64,000 nt of DNA, taken from NCBI RefSeq assembly GCF_010093535.1, contig NW_022985162.1:728211-792210 (forward strand). The letters are read 5' to 3'. The stretch comes from Lindgomyces ingoldianus. Taxonomy: Eukaryota; Ascomycota; Dothideomycetes; Pleosporales; Lindgomycetaceae. Of this stretch, positions 24,406 through 35,541 are shown piece by piece; positions within the stretch are counted from its first letter, which is position 1; each line of letters starts with the position of its first letter. The translations under genes were made by a program, and so were the position numbers. The notes beneath the pieces are model-generated. The model was given only the letters and a program-made list of their open reading frames with translations, did not search any database and was not told where the DNA came from.

Positions 24406-25179
24406 ATGTCCCAATCCTCAGTTGGCCTGAATGATCCAACCACCGAGGCGAACTCAACACCATCACATGCTACCGCAATGCCTACAAAGCCTAGCGGCCT
24501 CCCACTTACGCTCATCCTCGCGGCTACTCCTAACCTCGGCATTGGAAAAGCCGGACAACTGCCGTGGCCATCACTAAAGCAAGAAATGGGCTACTTCGCA
24601 CGCGTCACAAAACGCGTCCCTGCAGTCCCCTCCTCGCAATCACAGCCGCAACCGCGTAAGCGCATCAATGCTGTTATAATGGGACGGAAAACTTGGGACT
24701 CTATACCCCTGAAATTCAGGCCTTTGAAGGGGAGGATGAATTTCGTCGTTACGAGGGATGTGGGTAGTGAGAAATGGGCTTCAACTGCGCTGAGAAAGGG
24801 TGGGGGGTTAGAAGAAGGCCCGATAATTGTGTCAAGTATTCAAGCTGCTGTTGAGGCGTTAGACGGCGAGGAGGTGGAGAGGCGAGATGTGAGTGTTGAA
24901 CGCGCTTTTGTGATTGGAGGTGGGAGTGTGTATAAAGCTGCTTTGGAGCTTCCCCAGACGAGGAGGGTGCTGCTGACGAAGATTGAGAGGGAGTATGAGT
25001 GTGATACTTTCTTTCCTGTAGATTTGGATGGGGAAGAGGGGAAGAAGGAGGGATGGGTGAAGCGGAGTAGAAAGGACTTGCAGGACTTCGTAGGAGAGGA
25101 GGTTGCGGAGGGGGGCTTGGAGGAGCAGGGAGTGAGGTTTGAGTTTTGGATGTATGAAAAGGGGGAGGTGAGTGAATGA
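24406..25179 (+). CDS. DFR1: Dihydrofolate reductase
   Basis: One exon of 257 residues. It reduces dihydrofolate to tetrahydrofolate with NADPH, supplying one-carbon units for thymidylate and purine synthesis; cytosolic. Seen: LILAATPNLGIGKAGQLPWP, with the acidic active-site residue in the following helix (SLKQEMGYFARVT), the MGRKTWDSIP nucleotide-binding motif, LKGRMNFVVTRD and AFVIGGGSVYKAAL with its glycine loop. The C-terminal EREYECDTFFPVDL block completes the fold. The protein is longer than bacterial DHFR because of a polar insertion (PAVPSSQSQPQPRKR) and a 24-residue N-terminal extension. An internal Met at residue 25 (MPTKPSGLP) is an alternative start closer to the domain. It lies 3' of PSY2 on the same strand. 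Confidence 0.95.
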   Translation: MSQSSVGLNDPTTEANSTPSHATAMPTKPSGLPLTLILAATPNLGIGKAGQLPWPSLKQEMGYFARVTKRVPAVPSSQSQPQPRKRINAVIMGRKTWDSIPLKFRPLKGRMNFVVTRDVGSEKWASTALRKGGGLEEGPIIVSSIQAAVEALDGEEVERRDVSVERAFVIGGGSVYKAALELPQTRRVLLTKIEREYECDTFFPVDLDGEEGKKEGWVKRSRKDLQDFVGEEVAEGGLEEQGVRFEFWMYEKGEVSE

Positions 25180-26074
25180 GTCATGTATTGGCCAACCTCT
25201 TGCAAAAGGGCATTCGCTCTACGAGCTCTGGAAGGAAAATATCAGGAGTTTCTTAACATGCATTATATGTTGGCACAGGATGGAGCATGCCTATGGTTGG
25301 AGAAAAGGGACAAGATCGACATACTCTTGCCTCGCCTCAAATCGGCAACAACGTGCCTGAGGAATGCTTACTACCCTATCTTGGTACGCATATATTCCCA
25401 AGACCTAAAGCCGAAGCACACCAGAGATATGCAAGGGTTAAAGAAGACTAAGGTACCTCATTGGTCAGCCACTCCCACCCTACTTTCCTAAACTCTCCGC
25501 AATTCTTAGTACAAATGACGAGCTTGCATGCTCTTGATTAGATATTTATGTGTTTCCTGCTACCTCTCTATAGAAGCTGTTCTCCATTGAATTCCCGCAA
25601 CATGATACCTCTTGGTTTTGAAGAGAGGCAGTTTGAGCTACTCAGCCCTGGCATTTCCCGCTCACCTGCCAAGACACCCCAACAGCGCCTAAATTCGCCT
25701 TCACTATTATCGGACGCCTTTGCAAACCCTAAGGCATACGCAGGTCCAGTTTACTTCAACAATGTCGCCCCCAATATTAGGACTTGCGAGATGCGAGTTC
25801 TTCGGGCCCACGAGTCCGGGGCGACATGATACGCCCAAAGTTTGGCCGCCGGCTTCAAGATCATCCGAGTGTCCGCGCAAGTTCGTCCGGCAGCCTTCTA
25901 TTGAACACTTTGCTTCATCTCTTTTCCTGAACCCCGAGTCTATATATATTGTCGGCCGTCCTGGACAGGCAGAGATACCATCGGGCATCCAATCGCGCAT
26001 ATTTCAGGCCTTCCAGCGCCTTCTAACTCTGAATTTGACGCTCGTAGAAGGAAAAGCAAAATCAAGCACTCAAA
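25180..26074. other. Intergenic region upstream of MAPEG gene
   Basis: About 0.9 kb between two plus-strand genes. Small open frames lack recognisable domains. Confidence 0.5.
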
Positions 26075-26675
26075 ATGGTATCCCTCGATATCACACCTGA
26101 GTATGGGTATGTCCACTCATTAATTCCATTTCCTTGAGGCTTCTCCAGCTTCTCCCACATCTCATCAACCGATAACCAGCTCCCCAATTCCCTAATACCC
26201 CTCCTGGCCTGAACCCCAACCCCCACCACTAACAACACCCCCCAGCTACGTCCTCCTCGCCGCAGTCTCCACCTTCGCCGTTGGCACCTGGCACGGTATG
26301 CGCGTCGGTTCCTTCCGCAAGCAGGCCAAAATCCCGTACCCCTACGAATACGCGTCCTACGAACAAGTCTCCACCGCCTCCCCTTCCAGAGCGAAGGACA
26401 TGACGCTCTTTAACAGCGCACAGCGCGCCCACCAGAACTTCAACGAGAACCATCCGACCGCTGTTGGCGCTATGTTGATTGCGGGAATAAAATATCCAAC
26501 GGCTGCGGCGGTTCTCGGGGCCGTATGGGCGGTGAATAGGGTTGTCTATGCGATCGGGTATACGAATGGGGCGGAGGGCGGGAAGGGGAGATATTATGGT
26601 TTGTTATGGATGTTGGCGCATTACGCGCTGATTGGGTATGCTGGGACAAGTGCTTGGAAGATTGCGCAGATTTGA
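26075..26675 (+). CDS. MAPEG family, microsomal glutathione S-transferase 3-like
   Basis: Exons 26075-26106 and 26246-26675 encode 153 residues, the usual MAPEG length. It is a small integral membrane protein of four helices; MGST3-type members conjugate or reduce lipid hydroperoxides with glutathione at the ER or mitochondrial outer membrane. Seen: an N-terminal span after MVSLDITPEYGYVLLAAVS, a loop (RKQAKIPYPYEYA), the family hallmark FNSAQRAHQNFNENHP at about 80-96, and two further spans (GAMLIAGIKYPTAAAVLGAV; ALIGYAGTSAWKIAQI). The 32-nt first exon ends GG|GTATGT and the acceptor is CCCCCCAG, together making a Gly codon. Start context is good (aaaATGg). Confidence 0.9.
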
Positions 26676-28589
26676 AGGAGACATAACTACGTGGAAGTTC
26701 ACTTAGGGAATTGGACGGACAAAACTTATGAGGGGTAAGATTTCGGACACGAATCTTATGTCAATTGTACAACAGTTTCTTAGCTACGTCTGTTGGCTTC
26801 CCATTTTCCTTCATTCTCTCGAAGCCCTCCTTCCATGATGGATCGTCCAGCCAGCCTAACGACTAGCACTCTCTGTCGATATACTACGAGTCATCGCCTA
26901 TGAAGTGGGAGGGGCGTACAAACCCAATTCGAAAAGCCCGGAAGGAGATAACCACAAACTCAACAAAGTTGACCCGAACACGAAGACAGGCCCGTTTCTC
27001 GTTGTTTGTAGCTGGGAGTAATATCCTGGCCATGTCCTGCAGGCTCTTATTCATCCGTAGGCAAAAATACGGCATGCTTATAGGCATTACGCGAGCGCAA
27101 AACTTGTTCTAGAAATCACACAGGGATCACTTGCAGACTTCCGTTCCAGATTTTCATTTCCTCTGGTCAACTCATTGTCACCCAAGGTACAGTACATCTC
27201 TTCCTCATTGGTTTATAGATGCAACACGATCCATTCCGCGGTAGCCTCATCTGTCAGGCAACTGCTCTGTCACACTATAGCGAGTGGTTACGACTCCTCC
27301 AGGAAGGCTTTTGATAGTAAGAGTTCTCACTAGCAACTAATTCTCGCTTTCTTACTATATTAACAGATTCCAGTAGAGCCTTGGTACGTATTTGTACTAT
27401 TCTACATCCGTCTACTTCCACGCCGTACTTATGTGCGTGGGGAGCGTCGCCCTATATTTGGCTTTCTGATTTTTCCGTTCGCTCTGCATCTCTCTGTCTT
27501 CAATTCATCCTGAATTAGACAATCCATTTCCTCCTACACTAGCAACCGCCGCTGTTAATTTCTTCAGTCAAACCTGAAATCACTCTGAGTAGGTACCTCT
27601 GTCTCATTTGGCTTGATTCAAGCTTTGGCTTGCCACGTGCTAAACGGCGCTATGAAAACGGCGCTATGAAGACGGCCACAAGATCCATGTTTCACACACA
27701 AGCACTCTGCCACTACCCCACTATGCCAGGCACTCAAACGCCTTCTCCATCTTCGCAGGCTAACGTATGTACCAGAGAGAGCCCTTCATCAATCCAGTTG
27801 GCTTTTGCATTACCCACACCACTGCTCGTAAATTCACTCCCGGAAAAAATCCAACATTAGAGCCACTCCTTTACACACGGGTCGAACGTCGCGCGATGAT
27901 GTATTATGTCTCTTCCAGACAATAACACCCTGTCTCACTTCATTTTAACTTCGGGATTCCCGCTTTGATCTAGATGAGCCTTGCTGCATGTCTCTCCATG
28001 GCACAAGCCCTTCTAGAACCTGATATCCCCCCACCCGCCATAATATGCCTCAGTCCCCGTCATTGCTGTCTGAGACACAGGAGGTGAGGTGGTCTTTACG
28101 CCTGCAGGTCGCTAGAAAAACATCTGTTGGCTGCATGATGTAAGCCGTGCGCTAAAACGACATGGAATTAGAGCGCAGATGGCGGTTTGTTTGCTATGAC
28201 AACTTCCGCAGTCTTGCCCGTGCGCGTTTTGAGCTGGAATGCAAGGCTGAGGAAGTCTTTGTCGTGTTTGAAACAATAGACAGGGGAATGTGAGTGTGTT
28301 TCGGGATGTGCGAGCTGTTTGACATGGAGTAAGTGGCTAATTGGGGTATTGGGGATAGAGAGGAAAATTATAAGTCTCGCACAGTTGGACACCCAAACCA
28401 CCTTTCCTTCCCATCTTATCAGCCTTCCTCGGCTCTTTCGGGCTCGTTCTGTTCAATTCCCATACCTTCAAGACAATAATCGTCCATTCCTCAATCCTCC
28501 TGTACGCTAGCCTCGTAACACTAATCACCACTCCTTTACCCTCTTCTCTATCCATCCGCTTGAAACCCACCCAAACCGCTCCTCACAAA
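26676..28589. other. Intergenic region
   Basis: About 1.9 kb with no supported gene. A short near-perfect tandem duplication (ACGGCGCTATGAA unit) occurs at about 27643-27673. The last 150 bases before the next gene are C/T-rich. Confidence 0.45.
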
Positions 28590-29612
28590 ATGGACTTCCA
28601 GTTCTCTACAAACCCCGTCCAATCCGCCGGCATACCTAGCGTTGAAATGTCACATTTAATCACCGTGCTTGGTGTTTTCGGTGCAATTATCTGTTTACAC
28701 TGGCAGCAAATCGTTGATTCTATTCAACTGCTCCTGGAACCACCGGCTCTCACCCCTCCTCCTCAGAACGGCGAGAAAAATTTTGACAAGAAGGAGGAGG
28801 TCGAGAAGGAGACCGAGAAGGGGGGATACAAGGGCTTGATCAAGAAGGAATCTAATATCCTGGCTGCTGTCGTCGGCGTGAAGCACTTTCTCCCTATCCG
28901 CGCCACCAGAGATATTGATGCGAAGCCAAAGGAGTCTAAGGAAGCCATAAAAGAGGAAGAAATCAAGAAAGATGCTGAGCAGGAAGAAACCAAGGATATG
29001 ATCCAGAAGATCGTTGGTATCTCGGCTGGTACCCTCAACGACAGGAAGCCGAAGGGCTCTCCCACCGCGACCGAGGACATGGCCGACACAAAGGAGCCAA
29101 ACGGTATTTTCGAGGAAGCACTGTTGAAGGGGTGGATCGGAAAAAAAGCCAATGAGAAGCTCGCCGCCGAATCACCAACCACGCAGTCCCACAGCACACA
29201 AACCCGTGAGAACACCGTTGCCGAAGAATCCGTCAAGGATTTCAACGAACCCCGGATGAACAAGAAACTCATCCACTCATCTAACAATGCACCCCAAGCC
29301 GTTGGAGCCCATCACGAGCTCCATCTGAAGCCTCTCCCTTCAATTCCGCAGGAATCCTGGGCTCACAAAGTTAGGGCTAAGACGATATCCCACAGACAGA
29401 ATGGAAACAAGGGGGATAGCTCCGAGGGAGATGCTGCCAAGACAAACGCAGTCAGCACCCCTGCTTCTCTGGATTTGTTTGCCGTGGTATATCATGAGAA
29501 CAAGCTTGGGGCATCAGTTCCTGTGTCTATGGAGAAGATCGTCAAGGAGGAGGAGAAGGACGAGGGAGAGACTGCCCCTACTAGAACGACCACCAGCGAG
29601 CAAGAGGAATAA
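28590..29612 (+). CDS. Hypothetical single-pass membrane protein, Lys/Glu-rich
   Basis: One exon, 340 residues from the ATG at 28590 (MDFQFSTNPV), which has a better context (aaaATGg) than the in-frame ATG at 28560. I do not recognise the family. A hydrophobic segment (HLITVLGVFGAIICLHW) near residues 22-38 is a single transmembrane span or signal anchor. Everything after it is strongly charged, with long Lys/Glu runs (KKEEVEKETEKGG, KEAIKEEEIKKDAEQEE) that would be coiled coil or disordered. The C-terminus is acidic (EEEKDEGETAPT). Small N-terminus, one span and a large charged tail suggest a type III or tail-type membrane protein with a cytosolic arm. Codon choice and an uninterrupted frame of more than 1 kb support a real gene. 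Confidence 0.6.
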   Translation: MDFQFSTNPVQSAGIPSVEMSHLITVLGVFGAIICLHWQQIVDSIQLLLEPPALTPPPQNGEKNFDKKEEVEKETEKGGYKGLIKKESNILAAVVGVKHFLPIRATRDIDAKPKESKEAIKEEEIKKDAEQEETKDMIQKIVGISAGTLNDRKPKGSPTATEDMADTKEPNGIFEEALLKGWIGKKANEKLAAESPTTQSHSTQTRENTVAEESVKDFNEPRMNKKLIHSSNNAPQAVGAHHELHLKPLPSIPQESWAHKVRAKTISHRQNGNKGDSSEGDAAKTNAVSTPASLDLFAVVYHENKLGASVPVSMEKIVKEEEKDEGETAPTRTTTSEQEE

Positions 29613-31513
29613 GCATCATTCATCGACAAGCCGTCCCGAGTTGTGACATGCCGGCATGCACAACGAACGTGAGGCGTCAACAAAGAGTGAATTTTCGTAG
29701 GCATTCCGAGGTTGAGAAAACTTACCTGTAGACGGTAGCAGACGCCACATTGCAACATTTCCCTTCTCCTCACACCAGGTGGCCCTTTTATAGACTCTTC
29801 TCTGTTCATCCCCTTGGCGCTTTTCCAACCTCGAAGTATACTAGACACCCCTCACCCCTTCCTGTCCCCTTTGTTTCTATTTTCTCTGCAGCTGCCCACC
29901 CCTAATAAACCTCAATTCCCCACCCGACTTATGATTAGTGTACGAACTAGCTCGCAACGTGGTGAAGAGAAAAGTCTTTCAGATTGAGGTTAGCCTACAT
30001 TTGCGCAAATAGCTAGAAGAACCTTAACATTTGGTAAAAAAAACCAAAAAAACCAGCTTTAGCGTAAGAAGGATCGAGATAAAATACCATTGTGGTGAGG
30101 TCCTGTGAAACAAAAGGGAAACCATGAACTCTTCTTTACAATTCCCTCATCTCGGTTAGGCAGCCAAGGATGCTTCTCCCTGTCGAAATGAAGGGATGTT
30201 TTAGATATTGTGAGATTGTTGGAAGAAAGATGTTAAAAGGTAGCTGTAGACTAATCGATGTTTGTCAAAGGGATCGTTGCTACTGTGGAGAATTGCATGT
30301 GGTTGCGGAGATCACTTACTTTTAAGCCATGCACCAACCCAAGTACCTTAATCATCGCCATCACTATCACCGCAACTGTCACCAAAACGCACACAGAATA
30401 TCTAATTTACACTTTTATTTCTCCACCCCATCACAAGCCCAGCATCAGGAGCTACAAAATCCCCCAGCCGACCGCTTTGAGTATCAATCAACTTCAGCCT
30501 TTTATCTATACATGCAATCAAGCCACCCCACCTTGATTTGGCCCGCAAATGCCCTCGCAAAAGATAGCTTGGCAGGCAAAGGAAAAATTTGGGGCCGTAC
30601 AAAAGCAGTAAAAGCAAAGCCTGCCCAATCAGCCAGCCAGCAAGATATACCGAATATCCATCCGTCCATGGATAATAGAAGCACAAGCCGAACCCCGCGC
30701 AATGAGGAAGAAATGTCGACACAATCCCAGAAACAAAAGAGAAAATAAAATGGGCAAAATAGAGGTAACAAAAGAAATGTATCAAGCAAACTCCACCTCA
30801 ATGCCGAAAATAAAGCACATGCCATGTTAGTTGCAAGAGCAGGAAAAATCGAACTCCAAGCCGTGTGGAAAAAAACAAAGACCCCGCTCTGATTGAGTGT
30901 CCGAGGTAAGGAGAAGATGAAAGAGAATTCCTCCTAGTTGAGAGAGACGGCCACTTGCCAACAACTACCAGCAGATTCTGCGCTATTCTTGTTGTCTTGA
31001 TTTGGTCGAAACTCCCCATCTCGTTCGCTCCCTCACTTTTCTTTCGTGGACCAATTGAAATGCTGTGACATGCAATAATGGATATTTTGTGTACCATGCT
31101 CTGTCCTGCCCTGCCCTGCCCTGCTCTGCCCTGCTCTGCCCTGCCCTGCTCTGCCCTGCCCTGACCTGCCATGTCGTGTCCAGCGTGCTCACTGTTGACC
31201 GAGACCCACATAATATTCTTTCGCCTACATCGACCTCCAGTAGCCACTCCCAATGTTCTGAAGCAATCCTCAGTCGCAAAATTAGGTCCAGAATCGATGA
31301 CCGAAATACTCCGGAGTATCGACCCATGAAGGACCACATGAGAGCGAGATATATACTCGAGATACCAGAAGATCCAAGGGAGCGGATTGGGCAAACTCAA
31401 TACCTCGCCGTGAACGGCATATCCAAAACCTAGACCAAGAGCAGCAACGAGTGAAAACAGTTGGGCCAAGAACCCCAAGAAGATTGGCTTGGCGGACGGT
31501 GAGGTGTCAATAT
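29613..31513. other. Convergent intergenic region with a CTGCC microsatellite
   Basis: About 1.9 kb between convergent genes. It holds a pentanucleotide repeat at about 31099-31170 (annotated separately). A minus-strand open frame at 30798-31478 begins with a hydrophobic stretch (MGFLAQLFSLVAALGLGFGY), but it runs through the microsatellite and lacks further support. I treat it as 3' flank. Confidence 0.45.
31099..31170. repeat. Pentanucleotide microsatellite (CTGCC)n
   Basis: About fourteen 5-bp units of CTGCC, some changed to CTGCT or CTGTC, in a clean array. It lies downstream of the nucleotidyltransferase gene. Confidence 0.9.
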
Positions 31514-34500
31514 CTAACCGCCTTTCCGATCGGCTGCGCTTGCGGGGAGTGGTTCGCCCACATTCTTGGCTTCATTCCCTTGCTTAGGCTTGTTCTGTTT
31601 CTTTCTTCTCTTTTGAGTTGCTTGCTGCTGCCACGATCCATTGGAATTGGTATTTCCTCCATTTGACTTGTTCCCCTTGTCGCTCAGTTGCACGTTTCCT
31701 TTTTGCGGGTTGCCACGGCTGTTCTCCTTCGACGATGCTTGTCCAGGGGTATGCGACGCTCGTCGTTGCTGTTGATGCTGCTCTTTCGATTGCGACTTGT
31801 TACCATTGACAAGCTTGGCGTCCGACTGGCGACTGGCAGTTGGAGATGGCGTTCGCGTTTCGAACACCGGCGAAAGCAAGGGTAGAGTTGCCGACTTCAC
31901 TTCTTGAGGGGGTGCACGCGAGACGTTTAGTGTATCCAATGGGCTAAGACCATTCCCATATTGAGTCCGCCACTGCGGGGGCTGTGTCCTTGTTGGAGAA
32001 ATATCGGTCGAGCGATTGTTTTTCTCGCCGTCCGTGGAGTCGTAGTTCATCCAAGACTCTGGCAACGTCGGGAACGGCTGCTTACTTACACTAGGGACTC
32101 GCGACAGGCCATTTGTATCCGTTGGAGATGTGTTGCTTCCTGAACCGTTCGCTATGTTAGCCCTGAGCATCTCTAATCCTTTCTGACGCTGAATCTCGTC
32201 GAGGATGAACTGCTGGCGTTGCTCTTTTGGAGTCATGCGGTACTGATCTGCAGTATTGACATAGATACCAAGCGCGCTCGGATTAGCTACATCCAAAGTA
32301 GAAGGAAGAGCATCAACAGTTTCGCTTCGGTTCCTTGACTCACGTGGTTGCGCGGGGAAAGACCCATTTACAATCACCGGGCTCCCGTCATCCGGTGGCT
32401 GCGTAGAGTCTCTATGGTCCTTGCGCTGTTGTGCCTTCGCACCATTAGGAGGAGTAACACCAGTTGAGTAGCTGCGGACGTGACCTCCTAATGGCGAAGG
32501 CGATCGCGAAACCCGTCTCAAAGCAGTGTTTAGAAGGGGTTGTGTTATTTCAGGAGAAACGCGCCTACGACGTTGCGTAATCTCGTTATACGAAGGGATT
32601 TGAGGAACACTGTAATCTTGAAGGGCTGGACGTGGCTGTGGTTGCTCTGCTACGTAGTAGCCAACATACTCCTTCGGTGTACCGTGGTCAGAAGGGATGG
32701 CGGGCTCGGGAAAATTAGATAGTGGGCTATAAGGCGCTTCAGGTGCTAGCTGTGGGGTTGCTACCTCCTGCGTAGAGCGGGCTATGGGATACCCGGCCGC
32801 GAATGCAGAAGGGTCGAAGTATTGTGGTATGGCATTGTAACTTGGCGGCAGGGTTTGTTGCGGAACAGCGCGGGCAGGCTGCGACTGTGAACGAATAGAT
32901 CCAGTGTCACTGGCGTTGGAAGAGCGATGGATGGTTCGGCGTAGTCCTGGGATGCTGTTGGTGAGCGAAGGCGAAGAAGGATTTGTCCTCGAACCATCCT
33001 GCGACACAGCTGCACTTCCTTGCGGTTGTTCGAAGAAACCCGGGTAGTGGTACAGGAACGTGTGCGGAAGAGCACTAGCAGGGACGCCCAATTCTTGCGG
33101 CCGAGGACTCGATCGCCCATTTATATATGGCGATTTCTGCGGGGAACCATTCGTACTCTGGCCACGGCTTTGCGCCTGGGCTTGTGCTTGGGCAACGGCG
33201 TGGGCATGGATCTGGGCAGCCTGGACCTGGTGTGCTTGTTGGGCGCGTTGTTGGGCAGCAAGTTGCGCTCGCAAAGAGTTCGACTGTATCTCTAGCAACT
33301 GATATTGATGGAACAGCTGGTCATGCAGATGCTCGTTGAGCCCCCTGGGGAAGTATTCCTGGCCAGGTGCTGCAGATATGGGTGGACTGTTCAAAAAGGG
33401 CGGTCGATTCGCCCCAAAAGCCGCTCCGCTAGATGCCCTTCTCCCGTAACCATGATTTCCCTTCTGGTTGAAGCCGCCTCTTCCGCCACGATGACCAGAC
33501 CCTCCACGGCCACCCCGCCCACTCGGCGCGCTTGCAGTCAGAGTGGGCTTGGGGGCGGGCGTAGGCTTCTTGAACACCACCTTCTCCTCAGGTGGGAATT
33601 CGTACTGCTCGCATGCCTTCTCGAGCTGCCCACCGTCAGCAAGCAGGTCAAATGCTCGTCGGATCTCGAGGTGGATTCCACGCCAGGCAAACTCGTCGGC
33701 AGAGTTACCCAGGTTCCGATCCGTGTTGAAAGGCTCCTCGACGCATAACCTATTACGTGCCTCCTTGGTAAGGCTTGCTAGGTCCCAGCGCTTTTGGACC
33801 CTTGTGATCAGCTTGCCCTCGCGCACCGAAATGACGTCCTTCTCATAGTCTACCTCGTGCCCATAGCGCCGAAAAAAATGGAAGAGTAGTTGACCTAGTG
33901 ATTCTTTGTTGTCTTCACCGAATCCGCGAAGTTTGTCGAGGTCATCGGCAAAATCAGAGTCGCAGGGCGTGCTTGTGCGTTCGTCATTTTTGCGATATGG
34001 TAGCTTGTGGAGAGCGGGGATGATCGGAGGATCGCGTGTCTGGAGAAAATTCAAGATCATACATATCCAGGTATACGAGCTTATGGTCCCCCCAAGGGCT
34101 GTAGAGTGCATTAGCGATGCTTTAGAAATTGGTAGGCCGCACATAGAATCTTACCAGCATCGTTGAGAATACGCTGCTTCGTCCAGTATTTAATGATCAT
34201 AGCCAATTCCCGAACGCGATCATCAATCTGGACATAGGTCTTGATCATGCGCGTATTCTCTAGCGCGAGCAAATTGTTGACGTTCATGTCGCATGCCAAC
34301 TCGAGCTCAGGATCCCAAATCTTGACGATTCGGACTTTTGCCTGAGGCACGCAGACAACTTTTTCCATGCCGTCTAGATTGGATCAGCGGAGTTGTGAGG
34401 CGATGGTGTGGTAGAAACCTACGTTTTGCAAGCGCCTCAGCGAGCGAATGCATCTCTTCCAACTTTGTCATGGGTGTTTGGATACATATGTCAACTATCG

Positions 34501-35541
34501 CTACCATTAGAACTGCCAACCGCCAAACGTGCGACTCTGTATCTTACCATCACTCTCGCTTGTGTATAGCAAATTTCCCGACGACCCAAAGACATGGACC
34601 TTGAACTCATTCCCAGGCCACTCGCTCAGGAGAATATTTTCCAACTTCTTCACAAAGACAAGTCTTCGATTGGAGCTTTCCTCGCTCGGCAATAACCGGT
34701 CGTAGAGTTCGCGCATGTCGCCACTCAGCTTCTCGTCCTCGTGAGGATCCAACTCCTTCTTCGGTTCTTCCTTTGCCTTCTCCAAAATATCCGATGATGT
34801 GTAAGGGATGCGCCTCCTTCCAAATGCAACGTTTGTCTCGTATTGGCACTTGCCTAGATGCCGCGGTCCCTTCCTCAGAGAGGCCATAGTGCCGTTCGCC
34901 TCGGACGAGACGGACCGCGGAGAGTGACTGCCTAGCCCGCCATTGGGAGACGGAGATCTCGACCGGGTCTCGAATTGGCGAGGGAATTGAAGCGGGGTGG
35001 ATGGGACCGAATTCGAATGATGCGACACTATGGACGGTCGTTGGCTTCGAGGGAAGGATGCAGGCTCCTCGCGCCTAGGCCCCATTGTTGCAGTAGCAGC
35101 GGTGCTCGAGGTCATCGACGGTGCGCCACGCTGAACGCCGTGCAGAGAGCCGTTATTCCCATCGAGCTGTTGGCGCGCCCTGGTCAGATTGGCGGGGTGG
35201 TTCTTCACGGCGGGACGAGGTCGGTCCCGCTCCGCAGTCGGGCTCTGTGAATGCGGAGACACGATGACGGCTGGGAACGAGGCGGCGAGGGCGGCGTCGG
35301 GGTGAAAGGCGTCGAGGCGGACCAGCTGTAGCGTGGGGTGCTGCAGCAGCAGCAGAGTGGGCTGTTGGTCGAGGTGCTGTTGTGTTGCTGCGTGTGACCT
35401 GCGCTGAAGCGACAGAGAGGCGGCAAATGGCCCAACGGTGGGCGGGCACTCAGCAGGCCGGCGCTGTCCCGAATGAATGTGGGAAGGATGCTGGATATAG
35501 AGATATGGGGAGTTTGAGTCGCGGGGACGGGAATCGCCCAT
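31514..35541 (-). CDS. Cid1/CutA-like non-canonical nucleotidyltransferase (poly(A)/poly(U) polymerase family)
   Basis: Minus-strand exons are 35541-34548, 34494-34423, 34373-34155 and 34098-31514, giving 1289 residues. Enzymes of this family add A, U or C/U nucleotides to RNA 3' ends; Aspergillus CutA tags mRNAs before decapping. Seen: the nucleotidyltransferase core VHVFGSSGNLLYTSESDVDI with the paired catalytic Asp residues, the third Asp in ELACDMNVNN, and the PAP-associated domain (MIIKYWTKQRILNDAALGGT then SSYTWICMILNFLQ). After it come an RGG-rich stretch (GRGGRGGSGHRGGRGG) and a long Gln/Pro/Ser-rich tail (AQQRAQQAHQVQAAQIHAHA) suited to RNA binding or granule location. Three short GT-AG introns lie within the catalytic half. 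An in-frame ATG at 35676 would add 45 residues. Template-independent specificity (A, U or C) cannot be read from sequence. Confidence 0.86.

Noticed and set aside
30798..31478. Minus-strand open frame of 226 codons starting with a hydrophobic stretch
   Set aside because: Its middle is the translated CTGCC microsatellite (AGQGRAEQ repeats) and the rest has no domain; it most likely lies in the 3' flank of the nucleotidyltransferase gene.
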